Positions 8,338 through 19,080 are shown, counted from the first letter of the stretch. The stretch is 64,000 nucleotides of DNA from Luidia sarsii (GCA_949987565.1 OX465112.1:19999516-20063515); one strand, 5' to 3'. A program made the numbers and translations. The notes: generated from the letters alone by a model not told the origin.

Positions 8338-11300
8338 ATGGCAACAAAGAATGGAAGTGGAACTGGAAGTGATGATGTCGAGGAAGTTGCCACTGGGGAT
8401 GGAAACTGTCTCAGTTTAAGGAAAGGTGATCTCGGCTATGGATTCGGCCTTAAACCAGGCGCCTTGCCAGCAACAGGTAACCATGACAACTTTGGTTTTA
8501 TAAACCCCAGTCCTGACAACCGGCAGCTTTACAATCACGGATGTCTCTGCATGTTTGAGGAGAAAGGGAAGGATGATAAGAGTTCATGCCACAGGACCAT
8601 ACATACTTGTACAGCACACCCAGAGGGTGATGAGCAGGGACGTGCAAGCATTCCTGGCAATAGCAATCATCGCTTTACACATACTTGTACTTGTGTAGAC
8701 CATGGCGGCAAAGACCACGAAACTTTGGAGAACGACAGAGCTGGATCGGGATTTGGGAAGCCAAGATTAAGAGGTGCCGTCAGTCGGATTCTAATGACCA
8801 ATGGTAAAACCAAGTGCTTTATTATTAATTTGTTTACTAGTACTACTAGAAAGGCAAGTTATATTCACCTGGCAACAGCATGTCTTCATCCTGCAAACAC
8901 TGTTCAGCCGGTCTCTTACTTTGATTTGATTGGCCAATTGTCATCACATGTTGCCGGCTCTCTTTCTCGAAAGGTTGCTCCTGAATAACCTTATCGGGTA
9001 AGAGAGCTGGCATGATGTAAATGGCAGAATAGCGTTTGTGGGAAGAATGCCATTGCCTGGTCAATATACACTGCCTAAATGGTAGTCATTACTTACCTTA
9101 AAACACAACTTATGTAAAAATGTTGTGAACATCTTCTTTGTGATTTATATGTAGAGGGTTTAGCATTTTGATCCTAGCAGGACCTTTCTCAAAGGTGGTT
9201 GTGGTGACCGTAAACCTCATCCTCCCGGGGGTCGGACACCTCAGGTCGCCGACCCCCAAAAGGATTAGGGTTACAGTCACCGCAACTTTCTGAAAGGAAG
9301 CCTTTGAGAAAGGTCCTGCAACAGTGCAAGGCTTGTAACATCAGGCCCGCTACATGATTGCATTATTGATTAATTCCAAATGAATGACAAGAAGTTGAAG
9401 AATGTGTAGAATAATGCTCCTGTCTAGGATAATGTGAACATGATTCTAACCCTCCCAAATCCTGCAAAATCATAAAGAACAACTGGTTTTCTAAGATTCT
9501 GGAGGATTGAGGTTGGACAGAAAATTTGAATATTTCAGTTGATTGGGGAGGATGCGTTGTCACCAGCTACTGTAGAATGCCATATCCTGCAATGTTTATA
9601 TTCAGCCATGCGTAAATCAGCCCCGCATTTTCCCTCATGAACATCCACCTCACTTCCGAGTGCTCATTGAACTTCTTCTCCAACCATCAGCAGAATGGGG
9701 GGGGGGAGGAGGATTTTTGCAGGATTGAGGTTCCGGTCAAACCTCAATAGACATTCAGTGAATCCCAAATGATTTGGGAGGATTGCAAATGTGGCTGGCG
9801 CTAGTGGAGGACTTTTTGTCCCAGCAAGATGGCCAAGGGGGTTATGAGTAATATAGTTTTTTTTTTTTTCCAAATTCACAGTGTGTCTACTTTTTTCCTA
9901 TTTAATTCTTTTTCAAGAATCTATTTCCTGGAGAAATGGTGAGATTTCCAAACCTGATGATTTGTTCAGCCATCTTGCAGAAGCTACCAAGGTAAATGTT
10001 TGAAACGTTGTGTGCAGCAGTCAGCCACATGTGCTTGTACTTTGAACAAGAACCATTTCATGAACATGTGCTCCTCCAAGGTACAAATGTGTTCAGTATT
10101 ATTGATTATGTTCTGAATATTATCCAGAACAACTGATTGTCCATTTTCTCCTGGTTGAAGTGTGTATCTAGATTGATTAAAATCAGATGTGCCTGTTGTA
10201 AGGTGCACCATGAAGAACTTGTAACATTAGTTTTGACAGAACCATGCATATTTATATATTATATGGGTTGCCCTTTTTGTTAGTGTCCTTTGCAAACCAG
10301 TTTTAGTATCATTTTGGCACATGCAACTTCTTCAGTCGATTCTCCAGGACATTGGCTATTGATTCTACACTGCAGTTGTGAAGGCTTTTTCTGTGAGGGA
10401 ATTCTTTAGAGAAGATCAAAGTGATATTTCATACTGTGGGGGAATTCTTTAGAGAAGATCAAAGTGATATTTCATACTGTGAGGGAATTCTTTAGAGAAG
10501 ATCAAAGTGATATTTCATACTGTGAGGGAATTCTTTAGAGAAGATCAAAGTGATATTTCATGCTTTAAATTATTGATGGACTTTCCCTTTTTAAATTTGG
10601 AAAATGTCAAAGAGAACTTTGACTGGATCCGAGACTTGGACCTGAGACCTCTGGTTAGCTCAGATGGTAAGAACACTGTTACACAAAACCAGAGGTCTTT
10701 GGTTCAAAACCCAGTCCAGTCAAATTTTCCTTTGTTATAATTCTTCAAAAGTTCCTATTCACTTTTCCTGTATTTGTTTGATTTAATTGATGTCTGGGTT
10801 AACAATTTAACCTGTGATGTTGGTTTTGATTTCAGGAGGTGACTTTGTTACAGAATGAACTTGAGGCTGCCAGACGACATCTTGACAGTAAATATAAAGC
10901 AATCAAGATATTACAGAGTCAGGTATGCTGAAATGTCAATTTGTTCATTTTCTCAAAAGTTAGAGGGCCTGCCGTTTCAATCCTAGCAGGAGCAGTCAGT
11001 GAGCAGTTTGCAACAGTTATTTGTATCAATTTCCTTCGTGTATTAACTTATAAATAATGAGATTCTGCATTTTAGGTGAAGCACCTGTTGTTAATCACAC
11101 CTGTTGCTTCCGATGGAACATCCCAGACTATAAAGTGTATCCTTTAGACGTGTGCAGAATTTGAATACCGGTAATCAATCAATCAATCAATCAGATGTTG
11201 ATGAACTAAACAAAAATCCAATTTCCTGTCCTGTGCAAGGCTGGAGGTGTGAAAGACCATCCAGGTTCACATGTGCACACAAAATTTAAGGTACAGATAC

Positions 11301-14300
11301 ATTTGGAAAAGACTTGAAGGTTTGCATGGTGGAAACAATTACTATTAATTGGTGTGCGGTGACACCATGTTTATCATCTCTTTTGAGACTGAGTGTGGCT
11401 CTTTTCAGAGCCACAATCAGTCTCAAAAGAGATGATAAAAATGGTGTCACCGCAAACCAATTAATAATTACAGATACATTTGTGGCATTCTTCTATTTTG
11501 CAATCATATTCAATGAAAGTTTTGAGTTATTCACATTCATTCTTCACTTTTTTTCTCTCCCCAACATATTTCATCTTGCAATGAAAGTTTGCACATGTAA
11601 GTTGCATGCAGTACGGTGCGGTGGAAGTGTTGTAATCTTTGTTTGTTTTGGGATTTGAAGGACTTTTTTCTTATGTCTTACATCTCATGCAATTACAAAA
11701 AAATGTCAGAAAACAAAGGTGGTTATGGTATTTCAACTTGAGAAAGCAAGGTTTGAACTTGCAGCTTCTTTGGCCATCTGGATGCGTTAGTGACATTCTA
11801 ATCTTTCAGGAGGGCTGACATTTCTATCCTAGCAGGACCCTTTGAAAAAGGTCCTGCTAGGATAGAAATGTTAGGTCCTCCTCTTTTTGAGATTTTCATT
11901 CTGGTCATTTTAGTCACTAAGCAGTTTCAATAGATTGTTTAGATCACAGTTCACTTCCATTGACAGTGGGTCATTGCTTTCCTTGCAGGCTGTCATGGTT
12001 AACAAAGAAACAAGCAGATCTATGCAGGAAGCTGGAGCTGTGAAGAAATCTCTTGAGAAGGTAGGAGGGAGAGGGGGAGAGAGAGAGAGAGAGGGTAGAG
12101 AGAGAGGGAGAGAAAGAGGGTAGAGAGAGGGGGATGTAGAGAGATAGAGGGAGAGGGAGAGAGAGAGGAGGGAGAGTGAGGGGTTCTCACATCAAATGTT
12201 TAGAACTGCAGAGATGCACATCTAATCTGATGTAACAAATTAATAAATTATAATACCCCCTTTTCTACACTATCAATATCTTTATTGACAGCTTCCATGT
12301 TTCTTGTTAGTATCATTCACTTTTATTTTACTTTTTGTTCATCACATTTTTATGAACAACACTGTAGCAACCTTTGGAATAACCATTTAATAACAATACA
12401 ATTTTATTTAGCAAATATTTTTAGTTTTGTTTTCAAATCTCCAAATGTAAAATCGCACATAAATGCACAGTTTGATTATTGACAACCAACTTCAGTTCAT
12501 TAATACGTGACCTTGTATCTCTGTGCCTTACTTCTCTTCTGCAATAACCTCGCATTTCATCCATTGGGAAAAATTGAATATTTAAAATCAATTTTTTTTT
12601 CAGTTTTTTTAAATCTCTAAATGTTCATGTAAAATTGTGATTATTGACAATCAACTCTATTATTTATTGACATTTAAGTGTATTTCATTAATGAAGTGAT
12701 ATTTTGATTAAACAGGAAGTGAACGGTCTACAGTTTGATCTGAGTGCAACTCAAGAATGCGCCATGCTCAGTCAACAAACATGGGGTGAAAGATTCAACA
12801 GGTAATGAAATGAAAATGGGTAAATTGAACATTGGGTGTCACTTCAATAATCATTCTATATATAGCAGATATAACAGATATGAACGTGCTGTGTATGAAC
12901 CACTTGGTCATCCAATGCTCGATGTAATAAGCACTGAGTGCCCAGTATTTTGCCCGATGCTGATTCGAACCCGCGACTCTAGCATTCTAGTGCAGACATC
13001 TTAACCACTTGACCACTGAGCTGTCAAGGTCGTGTGGCAGATTTGAGTAATGTATAGCAGTGGGTACCGCGTTGCATCGTATATCAGGAACCCGGAGCTA
13101 TGCATTATTTGAATGCACCTTACGACCTTGACCAACTTGGTGGTCAAGTGGTTAAGACATCTGCACTAGCAAGCAGGAGTCACAGGTTCGAATCCCACCC
13201 ATGCTGGCTGAAATTTGTTCATCAGGCATCTTGCAAAACAATGCACTCAGCGTTTATCACATCGAGCAGTGCAAACCCTCATTGAACGCAAACATCATGT
13301 TATATCACTTGGTCATCATTGTGATCTGGTAAAATTATGGTATGCAAAACCAGAGTCTTGGGTTCAAGTCCCGGCCCAAAGTGCTTTCTGTCATTTTTCA
13401 AAACCCCTCTACTACCTAATCCGTAACCTACCCCCTGCCCTTCCCTTTGATCTCACCCTACCAGCTATCCTCTTTGTCCTTCGTCATCTGCGTCCCTGTC
13501 ACTCTCCCCTTCCTTTTTGTTTTTGCCCTTAATTTTGGAAAAATAAAATACAGTGGAACGTCGCTATAAAAACGCCAATATATCAAACATTCAGCGATAA
13601 CGAACATGCCCTTTGGCTCCCAATTTTTGCATACAATATATGTGGCTGCAACTGCTATAATAAACGACCTCTGTACCAAACAGTTGTCATGATTCCAGGA
13701 TGTTTGTTAAAACCACGTTCCACTGTACATTATTCTATCAAACAAACAAAGGAAGTATTGACCGGGAACTTTTGAAACAGATTGGAAAATTGGCAGAGAA
13801 ACCTTTGACTGGACCTGGACTTGAACCTAAGACTTGAACCTGGATTGACATACCAGTGATCTTCCATCTGAGCTATCCAGCCCTTAAATGGTGGCCTTCC
13901 CAAATAGTCAACTAGTCTTTGCTGGGTGGGGGCGCCAGTCGGAAGCAATTCAGCCATATACTATAAACTAATAAACATTCATGCCCTGTTTGTATTGCCA
14001 GGGTTTGCATGGAGAATGAGAGCATTCTTGCTACTCTTAGAGCTCGTTCAGACCAGCTCTATCGGACGCAACTTGAAAAGAAAGGTACATGTACAATGAT
14101 TTGTGACTTCACTTAGGTCGAGATATACATGTACACTGTTGTATCTAGTCCTTATCCTGCAGTGAAAAACAGTTTGAAGCCTGAAGCTGTGTTTAACACA
14201 CAAACTGTGGCAATCTGTTGACCTTTACCATTGTTGTATAGGGCTTTTAAAAAATGGGAAATGTAACCAAAATGATGGTTAAATTCTACCACCGTTCCCA

Positions 14301-17300
14301 CTTGGATTAACCTTGGAGGTTATTTATTGACCTCAATAGCCTGCGAAATTAAACCACTTCTGACTGCCTTCACGCAGGAGTTGAGTCGTGCATGCAGTGT
14401 CTTGCCATGACACTACATAGGCTCATATCTGACTGGATGTGGTTTTTTACCAAGTTGCATTTTACCAAGTGGCTTATCAACTGGGTTAAAAATAACAGTG
14501 GAATGTCGCTATAACAAACACTGATATATATATATATAATGAACATGCCCTTTGGCTCCTGATTTTATGTCCATGGCTATGCGGCTGCAACTGCTATAAC
14601 AAATGACCGCCATGCTGAACAATTTTCATGAATCCCGGGATGTTCATTATAGCGACGTTCCACTCTACATGGTCACTTTTGCTGGGCAGAGGTTGGCTGG
14701 TAAAAGAAACCATGGAACTTGGTTAAAAGTAACCGAGAGAAATAGACTGGGCAGTTTCCACTGGACTTAAAATTAGAAAAGAAGCCATTATCCCGGTAAA
14801 GTTTAACAAAAAAAGTGAAAATGTGGCTTTAGAAGATGATGGAAGAGTGATCAGTTCATTTCTAGTAAACAGTGAACACCACATACTTTTCGGAATGAAC
14901 TCTTGTCTATATTTTCAGATATCTTAAGTAACATTGGTATGGCCACAACCACTTACAACTTATGCTTCATGTTTACTTAATCATTGATTTCTTTCAGTCA
15001 TTTTTGATTAACCTACACATATTTCCCTGTTGATATTTCCTTCTTGTACATGCAGCACTGATGCGTGAACGCGATGAACTACTTGCAATGATGGATTCTA
15101 AAGAACGCTTGCAATATGAGATTCACAGATCTTCAACCAATGATACCTACTTGCATAACTCCATGGCACAGGTGAATTCTGCAAGCATGTCTTTGTCAGT
15201 ACCCAACCCCACACTATCACCTCAACTATACTCACATTCTGTCGGGGGTTCGAATCCCGCCTGAGCTGCCTGAATATTTAATTCTTTTTCATCAGGCATT
15301 GGGCAAGGCACTACATGAGCACTCAGTGTTGATCACATTGAGCAGGGCAAACCTCAATGAATTACATTCTCCTCTACGCAAACATCATGTTTGATAGATG
15401 GTACATACCATATCTTTCTGTTGGGCCCAAAATTATTTGAAGCATCAGCTGATATAATTGATGTGATTCTTTGATATTTCTAGCAATTTGCTGTGCTGGG
15501 AGCTTGTCTATGCCGAGGGAGTAAGCCAGAGCCATGTGGCTGTGCCAAAGCAGCAGCACGATTCAAGAAAGAAAATGATCTGCTTAAAGATGAAGTAAGT
15601 ATCACTGTGTACCCCATGTCCCTTGTCAATCTTGTGGTCAGACTCAGAAGAATGTACAAGGTGCATCTCAGCAGATCTACATTGATTGTTTTTTGTCATT
15701 GTATTTATTTCTGCAGGTAAATGAACTAAAGGAGAACTTGGAAGCAGCCAGTTTGAAAGCAGATTCCTTCTTGACGGCATTTGACCACCAACTGGATCAG
15801 AATGTTCGGCTCAGTGAACAGATACGTAGTTTCTTTCAAGAGAAACACAAGTTTTGGGAGAGACATCAAAGAAAGAACACAAAGCAAGAACATCACCAAG
15901 GTAATTGAATGCTCATTGAAGAGAATCAGTACACTGCCGCCAATTTCTTTTTGTAGGAACTTTTGGCGATTGTGTTCTTTTTCTTTTGGTTTTGATGAAA
16001 ATAATGAAAACTTAATTTTTAACTCAAATATCAAACTTAAAGTTCGCCTTTGCTTTATAGTTGCAAAATCCGTCAAGAGGAAACACTTAATGAAATATTT
16101 TTATCAGGCACCGGGCAAAGCACTGAGCATTCAGTGTTTACCACGTCGAGTAAGGGCAAAAACCTCTTTGAATTACATTCTCCTCGACGCAAACATCATG
16201 TTATATCTATGATGCAACGCGGTACCCGCCGCTATACATTATTCGAATCCACCACACGACCTCGACCAGCTCGGTGGTCCAGTGATTAAGACGTCCGTAT
16301 TAGAATTCGGGAGTCGCGGGTACGAATCCCGCCCGAGCTGCCTGAAATATTTTTATCAGGCACCGGGCAAAGCACTGAACATTCAGTGTTTACCACGTCG
16401 AGTAAGGGCAAAAACCTCTTTGAATTAGGAAACACTTAGCCTCTGGAATTAAAAATAGTGTCACTTAGCTGTGTACTACTGCTTAGCAGCATGACACAGC
16501 AACTTAATAAAATTAAACTAGGAGTTATTAAATACCCAGTACCTATATATGAGTATGCTGGTACGCTGGTGACACAATGAGCTGTGTGTGGCTGCCCATT
16601 GGCCATGAAGATAAGGAATGGAATGAGAGCAATTGAACGGTGCACAGCCAACTTATATACTCATGTGTGTCCGAAAAGAGATGTCGCACCTGGTGCCACA
16701 CGCACAGTGGAAAATAAAAGGTGGGGACACCCGGACAAACTCAAGACAACAAATGCGCGACGTTAGTCCTCTACAAACATATTTATAATTTTTTTTTGCC
16801 TTATCTCAACATGTAGAGCATGACGCATCAAGCGGATCTGAACCTAGCAATGGTGTGGATCAAGTCAGTTCAACCTGTCACAGGAATGGACTCTCCAGAA
16901 GTGTGTCTGTACAAGTGTCAGAGCCATTGCCTGATTTCATACACACCCTCGTAGATATGGTGAGATACAACCTTGAGCATAAGTTGGTGTGTGAAATAAT
17001 AGCAATGACACAAATCACTAGCTTGTGGATTCACAGGCCGTTGATGAAATGAAGGCTTAGGCTCGGGCTCAGGCTTCATATCCGTCTGACCAAACCTGAA
17101 AATCCAGGTTGTAGTTTGTTTCCGAATTTGAAGGTTTGTTGGCTTTATAGGTAAAGAGTATTCCCCCCAAAATTTAAATGGGGCCAAATGCTTGTTTTTA
17201 GATGCCTGTGATATTATGACTCAGCCTATTAAAGCCCGAGCCTAAGCCTTCATTTCGTAAACGGCCAGAGTGGACAGTTTGCGGTGAAACCATGTAAGTC

Positions 17301-18064
17301 ATCTCTTTTTAAATAAGCCAGCAACTCAACGTTTCGGGCAATTTGTACTCTGCCCATCATCGGGAGTGTCTCAAAAGAGATGACTTATTTGTACTTCCTC
17401 CATGCAAACCTTCAAATCTTATCTGGCCTTTTGATTCATTCATATAAATGCATGTTTCAGGAATAAAAAATAGTATTGGTAGGTACCAAGTGCATTTCTT
17501 TATTTTTACAATATCACTTTTAAAGGCCCAGTACAACATTGGGAAGATCGGAAAACATCGATGTCCACAGATTTCCTTCTTGAGATCAGATCTTCTTGAG
17601 AAATCAAACATAGACAAATAGTTTATTACTCGCGAGTAATAAGCTATTTCTCACACTACAGAATGCATTGTTATTTCTTCTTTTTCAGATTACCATTTGC
17701 ACTAAAACCTTCGCAGCATTTCTTTTTTAAAAATATATGATGATTTAACACACAAACTGTGGCAACCTTTACCAATGTTGTATAGGGACTTTAACATACG
17801 TTCACAACCAAATAGACTCCTGCATTCTTCAGTGATCCCAAGGAAACGTGAACAGAGTAAGCCTCAAATCTGCACTTCAACTGAGACATCTTGATGTACT
17901 CCTGCCTTTATTATTGTCATGTCTATGTTGTTATGTTTTTGACACAGCTCAATGATAGGACGGAGGCCTTAGCTCATCAACGGCTCGTGTCTAAGATGTT
18001 GGCAAGAAAAACGCAAGACCTTGAGAAGACGATGGAACAACTATTTAAATATGATAAGCAATGA
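8338..18064 (+). CDS. CCDC125: Coiled-coil domain-containing protein 125, eleven exons, 512 aa
   Basis: Exons 8338-8803, 9918-9991, 10836-10922, 11989-12060, 12716-12801, 14002-14084, 15056-15171, 15484-15594, 15717-15900, 16817-16959 and 17948-18064 all have GT donors, AG acceptors and matching phases, and join into 512 residues; the human protein is 511. Landmarks shared with vertebrate CCDC125: GDLGYGFGLKPG near residue 30; a coiled-coil start EVTLLQNELEAARRHL...AIKILQS; the cysteine-rich FAVLGACLCRGSKPEPCGCA; and LNDRTEALAHQRLVSKMLAR at the end. Human CCDC125 is linked to cell motility and RhoA/Rac1 control; cytosolic action is inferred. The N-terminal exon includes an unusual Cys/His-rich stretch (roughly residues 60-125). 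The chain stops about 90 residues sooner after the EALAHQR block than the human one, offset by a longer N-terminus. The start ATG has context ACCATGG. Introns are loaded with SINEs and MITEs. Confidence 0.93.
9155..9365. mobile_element. Penelope-derived fold-back with nested hairpin
   Basis: Left arm TTTTGATCCTAGCAGGACC and right arm GCCTTTGAGAAAGGTCCTGC enclose a separate inverted repeat (about 9196-9292: GTGACCGTAAACCTCATCCT against AGGATTAGGGTTACAGTCAC, around GGGGGTCGG/CCGACCCCC). In CCDC125 intron 1. Confidence 0.7.
10392..10563. repeat. 43-bp x 4 tandem repeat
   Basis: Four near-identical units, each beginning TGTGAGGGAATTCTTTAGAG and ending TGATATTTCATAC, starting at 10392, 10435, 10478 and 10521. 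One unit has GGG for GAG and the last ends ATGC. In CCDC125 intron 2. Confidence 0.93.
10609..10770 (+). mobile_element. tRNA-derived SINE, family A
   Basis: A box TTAGCTCAGATGGTAAGAAC and B-box-like GGTTCAAAACCC, followed by the usual tail ending in TTCAAAAGTTCC. The part upstream of the tRNA region is replaced by a duplicated GAGACTTGGACCTGAGACCTC piece. Confidence 0.8.
10955..11060 (-). mobile_element. Penelope-derived fragment (HHR family A)
   Basis: AGTTAGAGGGCCTGCCGTTTC followed by AATCCTAGCAGGAGC, then the tail GTGAGCAGTTTGCAACAGTT. Short, single-armed remnant in CCDC125 intron 3. Confidence 0.6.
11171..11192. repeat. (AATC)n microsatellite
   Basis: About five AATC units at the end of a short AT-rich stretch in intron 3 of CCDC125. 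Confidence 0.85.
11333..11470. repeat. Long inverted repeat (family of 50,900-51,250)
   Basis: ATTAATTGGTGTGCGGTGAC...ATCATCTCTTTTGAGACTGA on the left is mirrored by TCAGTCTCAAAAGAGATGAT...GTGTCACCGCAAACCAATTA on the right, with a GTGGCTC/GAGCCAC centre. Nearly the whole 138 bp can fold on itself. Shares words with the repeats at 17,270-17,420 and 50,900-51,250. Confidence 0.85.
11805..11935. mobile_element. Penelope-derived fold-back (HHR family A)
   Basis: GGAGGGCTGACATTTCTATCC and its mirror CTAGGATAGAAATGTTAGGTCC meet at CCTTTGAAAAAGG; followed by the tail with GGTCATTTTAGTCACTAAGC. In CCDC125 intron 3, 55 bp before exon 4. Confidence 0.75.
12061..12182. repeat. (GA)n purine-rich simple repeat
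   Basis: Purine-only tract of GAGAGAGG units starting at the donor of CCDC125 exon 4 (GTAGGAGGGAGAGGGG). Any open frame here is an artefact of composition. Confidence 0.85.
12880..13080 (-). mobile_element. tRNA-derived SINE, family B (minus)
   Basis: Complement of a B box (GATTCGAACCCGCGACTC) and of an A-box region (CTTAACCACTTGACCACTGAG), then the body with GTGGGTACCGCGTTGCATCG. Head-to-head with the copy at 13100-13320. Confidence 0.8.
13100..13320 (+). mobile_element. tRNA-derived SINE, family B (plus)
   Basis: A-box region TGGTCAAGTGGTTAAGACAT, B box GGTTCGAATCCC, then the 3' body with ATCAGGCATC and TTTATCACATCGAGCAGTGC. With the previous copy it makes an inverted SINE pair in CCDC125 intron 5. 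Confidence 0.82.
13375..13535 (+). mobile_element. Penelope-like element UTR fragment
   Basis: CCTTCCCTTTGATCTCACCC, TACCAGCT and TCTTTGTCCTTC follow the same order as the arms of the Penelope-like element at 49,436-50,329. The ribozyme-like end is missing because a pogo-type MITE starts at 13,549. Confidence 0.65.
13549..13728. mobile_element. pogo/mariner-type MITE (copy 1)
   Basis: Ends TACAGTGGAACGTCGCTAT and ACCACGTTCCACTGTA are inverted and flanked by TA, the target used by Tc1/mariner and pogo transposases. Interior has ATAACGAACATGCCCTTTGG and GCTGCAACTGCTATAA. Two relatives follow at 14,495 and 18,196. Confidence 0.88.
13735..13960 (-). mobile_element. tRNA-derived SINE, family A (minus)
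   Basis: Reverse orientation: TCTGAGCTATCCAGCCC (A box complement), then GTCAACTAGTCTTTGCTGGG and GGGCGCCAGTCGGAAGC. Ends about 40 bp before CCDC125 exon 6. The B-box part is decayed. Confidence 0.8.
14495..14667. mobile_element. pogo/mariner-type MITE (copy 2)
   Basis: Begins ACAGTGGAATGTCGCTATAA and ends TATAGCGACGTTCCACTCTA; interior AATGAACATGCCCTTTGG as in copy 1. CCDC125 intron 6. Confidence 0.87.
15240..15400 (+). mobile_element. tRNA-derived SINE, family B, 5'-truncated
   Basis: Starts at the B box (GGGTTCGAATCCCGCCTGAG) and runs through ATCAGGCATTGGGCAAGGCA and CACATTGAGCAGGGCAAACC. Ends 80 bp before CCDC125 exon 8. Confidence 0.82.
16100..16430 (+). mobile_element. tRNA-derived SINE, family B, with duplicated 3' part
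   Basis: A full tRNA-like core (GGTGGTCCAGTGATTAAGAC ... GGGTACGAATCCCGCCCGAG, with AGCTCGG/CCGAGCT able to pair as an acceptor stem) lies between two copies of the same 3' body (ATCAGGCACCGGGCAAAGCA at about 16,105 and 16,358). The first copy may be an older insertion joined end to end, or part of a mirror arrangement. CCDC125 intron 9. Confidence 0.8.
17036..17268. mobile_element. Fold-back MITE, GAAGCC-type (copy 2)
   Basis: GGCCGTTGATGAAATGAAGG and GGCTTAGGCTCGGGCT at the left are mirrored by AGCCCGAGCCTAAGCC and CTTCATTTCGTAAACGGCC at the right, about 36 bp with two or three mismatches. Interior non-coding. Confidence 0.88.
17270..17420 (-). mobile_element. Penelope-type repeat carrying hammerhead family B
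   Basis: Flanks (GTTTGCGGTGAAACCATG and AGATGACTTATTTGTACTTCC, CATGCAAACCTTCAAATCTTATC) match the repeats at 11,333-11,470 and 50,900-51,250. The middle holds a hammerhead-like motif absent from those copies. Confidence 0.65.
17324..17367 (-). ncRNA. Hammerhead-ribozyme-like motif, family B
   Basis: Read on the minus strand from 17367: stem I strand ACUC; core CCGAUGA (consensus CUGANGA, so only U4 differs); U; stem II GGGCA ... UGCCC closing a ten-base loop; GAAA; a minimal helix III of C directly followed by G; cleavage triplet GUU; then GAGU, which pairs with ACUC as stem I. Order, spacing and the very short helix III match the hammerheads known from Penelope-like retroelements. Activity is untested, and the U4 to C change would be expected to hurt it. 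Confidence 0.65.
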
Positions 18065-18195
18065 TAAGGTATTCGTAGCCAAGATAAGACAGTAAGGATG
18101 ATTTCTTGTCGAATGTTCAAGGACATCTGAGAAACACTCTATCACTAACCCTGCTCTTTTTGACCCCTTTAGCAGATGGTTTTCAGATTTTTATT
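18065..18195. other. CCDC125 3' flank
   Basis: Immediate 3' UTR candidate. I see no AATAAA close to the stop codon; candidate signals occur only further on among repeats, so the transcript end is not fixed. Confidence 0.35.
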
Positions 18196-18361
18196 CAGTG
18201 GAACATTGCTATAACAAATGCCGATATAATGACCATTCGGCTATAATGAACATGCCCTTGCTTCCCATTTTTGTGTGTGGCTGCAACTGCTATAACGAAC
18301 GCCAATTTTACCAAACAATTCTCATGGATCCCAGGATGTCATTAAAGCGACGTTCCACTGT
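18196..18361. mobile_element. pogo/mariner-type MITE (copy 3)
   Basis: CAGTGGAACATTGCTATAAC at the left and GCGACGTTCCACTG at the right, interior AATGAACATGCCCTTGC. May lie in the CCDC125 3' UTR. Confidence 0.85.
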
Positions 18362-18534
18362 ATCCCATTTTAATTGGTTGCTAATACGCAGTGCATACGA
18401 AACAAAAACAATTCTGTGAAATACAGTGATTTTGAACCATCAATTTTCTTACCAGTAATTTTCATAGGGAAGCACTTAACCCCTTAAATATGCAAGGTTG
18501 CTATAGCATCTACAGTACTTCCAAAATTTTGACC

Positions 18535-19080
18535 CCAATATTGTCCTAATTTTAAACAAAGACTCTTTTCAGCAATTTTTAGCATGACAAACACCTGTTT
18601 TAATGTCAGTTGCAACATGAATTGCCAGATTAGGGACAATTAAACAATTATGCGATTGTGGGACTTCATTGTGGATGATGGAGGGACTGCGCGCTGCCAT
18701 GGAAGACAGTGTGCTGGCATGCCCAACAGCCAATGTGGTCACTGGACAGACTGTGGAATGCACCCACTGCCGTCACCACAAATTGCACACTCAGTCATTG
18801 TGGACAATTGAGTGATAGCGTACTGCCATTTGCTGCCATGTCCCATAGCCCAACGGTTGTCGGACAGACAGTAAAAAGTGCACCTACTGCCTTCACTGCA
18901 AAATTTATTGTATGCTTGGTTGGGACCAGCCATCTTTACTATTTATCCATTGAGTGGAAGCTAGTCAGTGGTCAAAGGGCATCAATACACATGCTTCTCA
19001 GACACATAGTACACACACTATGCTCCATAGTATTACACAGAATAGGCCACTTTTTGGGGCAGATAATCCCTTGATTAAAG
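18535..19080. repeat. Dispersed repeat family C and a diverged direct duplication
   Basis: Begins with TTTTAAACAAAGACTCTTTTCAGC, shared with 32,232-32,340, 45,600-45,760, 55,313-55,450 and 60,500-60,640. Within it, about 18,719-18,785 and 18,838-18,905 look like diverged direct copies (CCCAACAGCC...GGACAGACTGTGGAATGCACCCACTGCC versus CCCAACGG...GGACAGACAGTAAAAAGTGCACCTACTGCC). No credible gene. Confidence 0.5.

Noticed and set aside
16262..16345. Genuine tRNA gene in SINE family B
   Set aside because: Acceptor-like AGCTCGG/CCGAGCT pairing is good, but the anticodon arm is distorted and the copy is embedded in repeat body on both sides.
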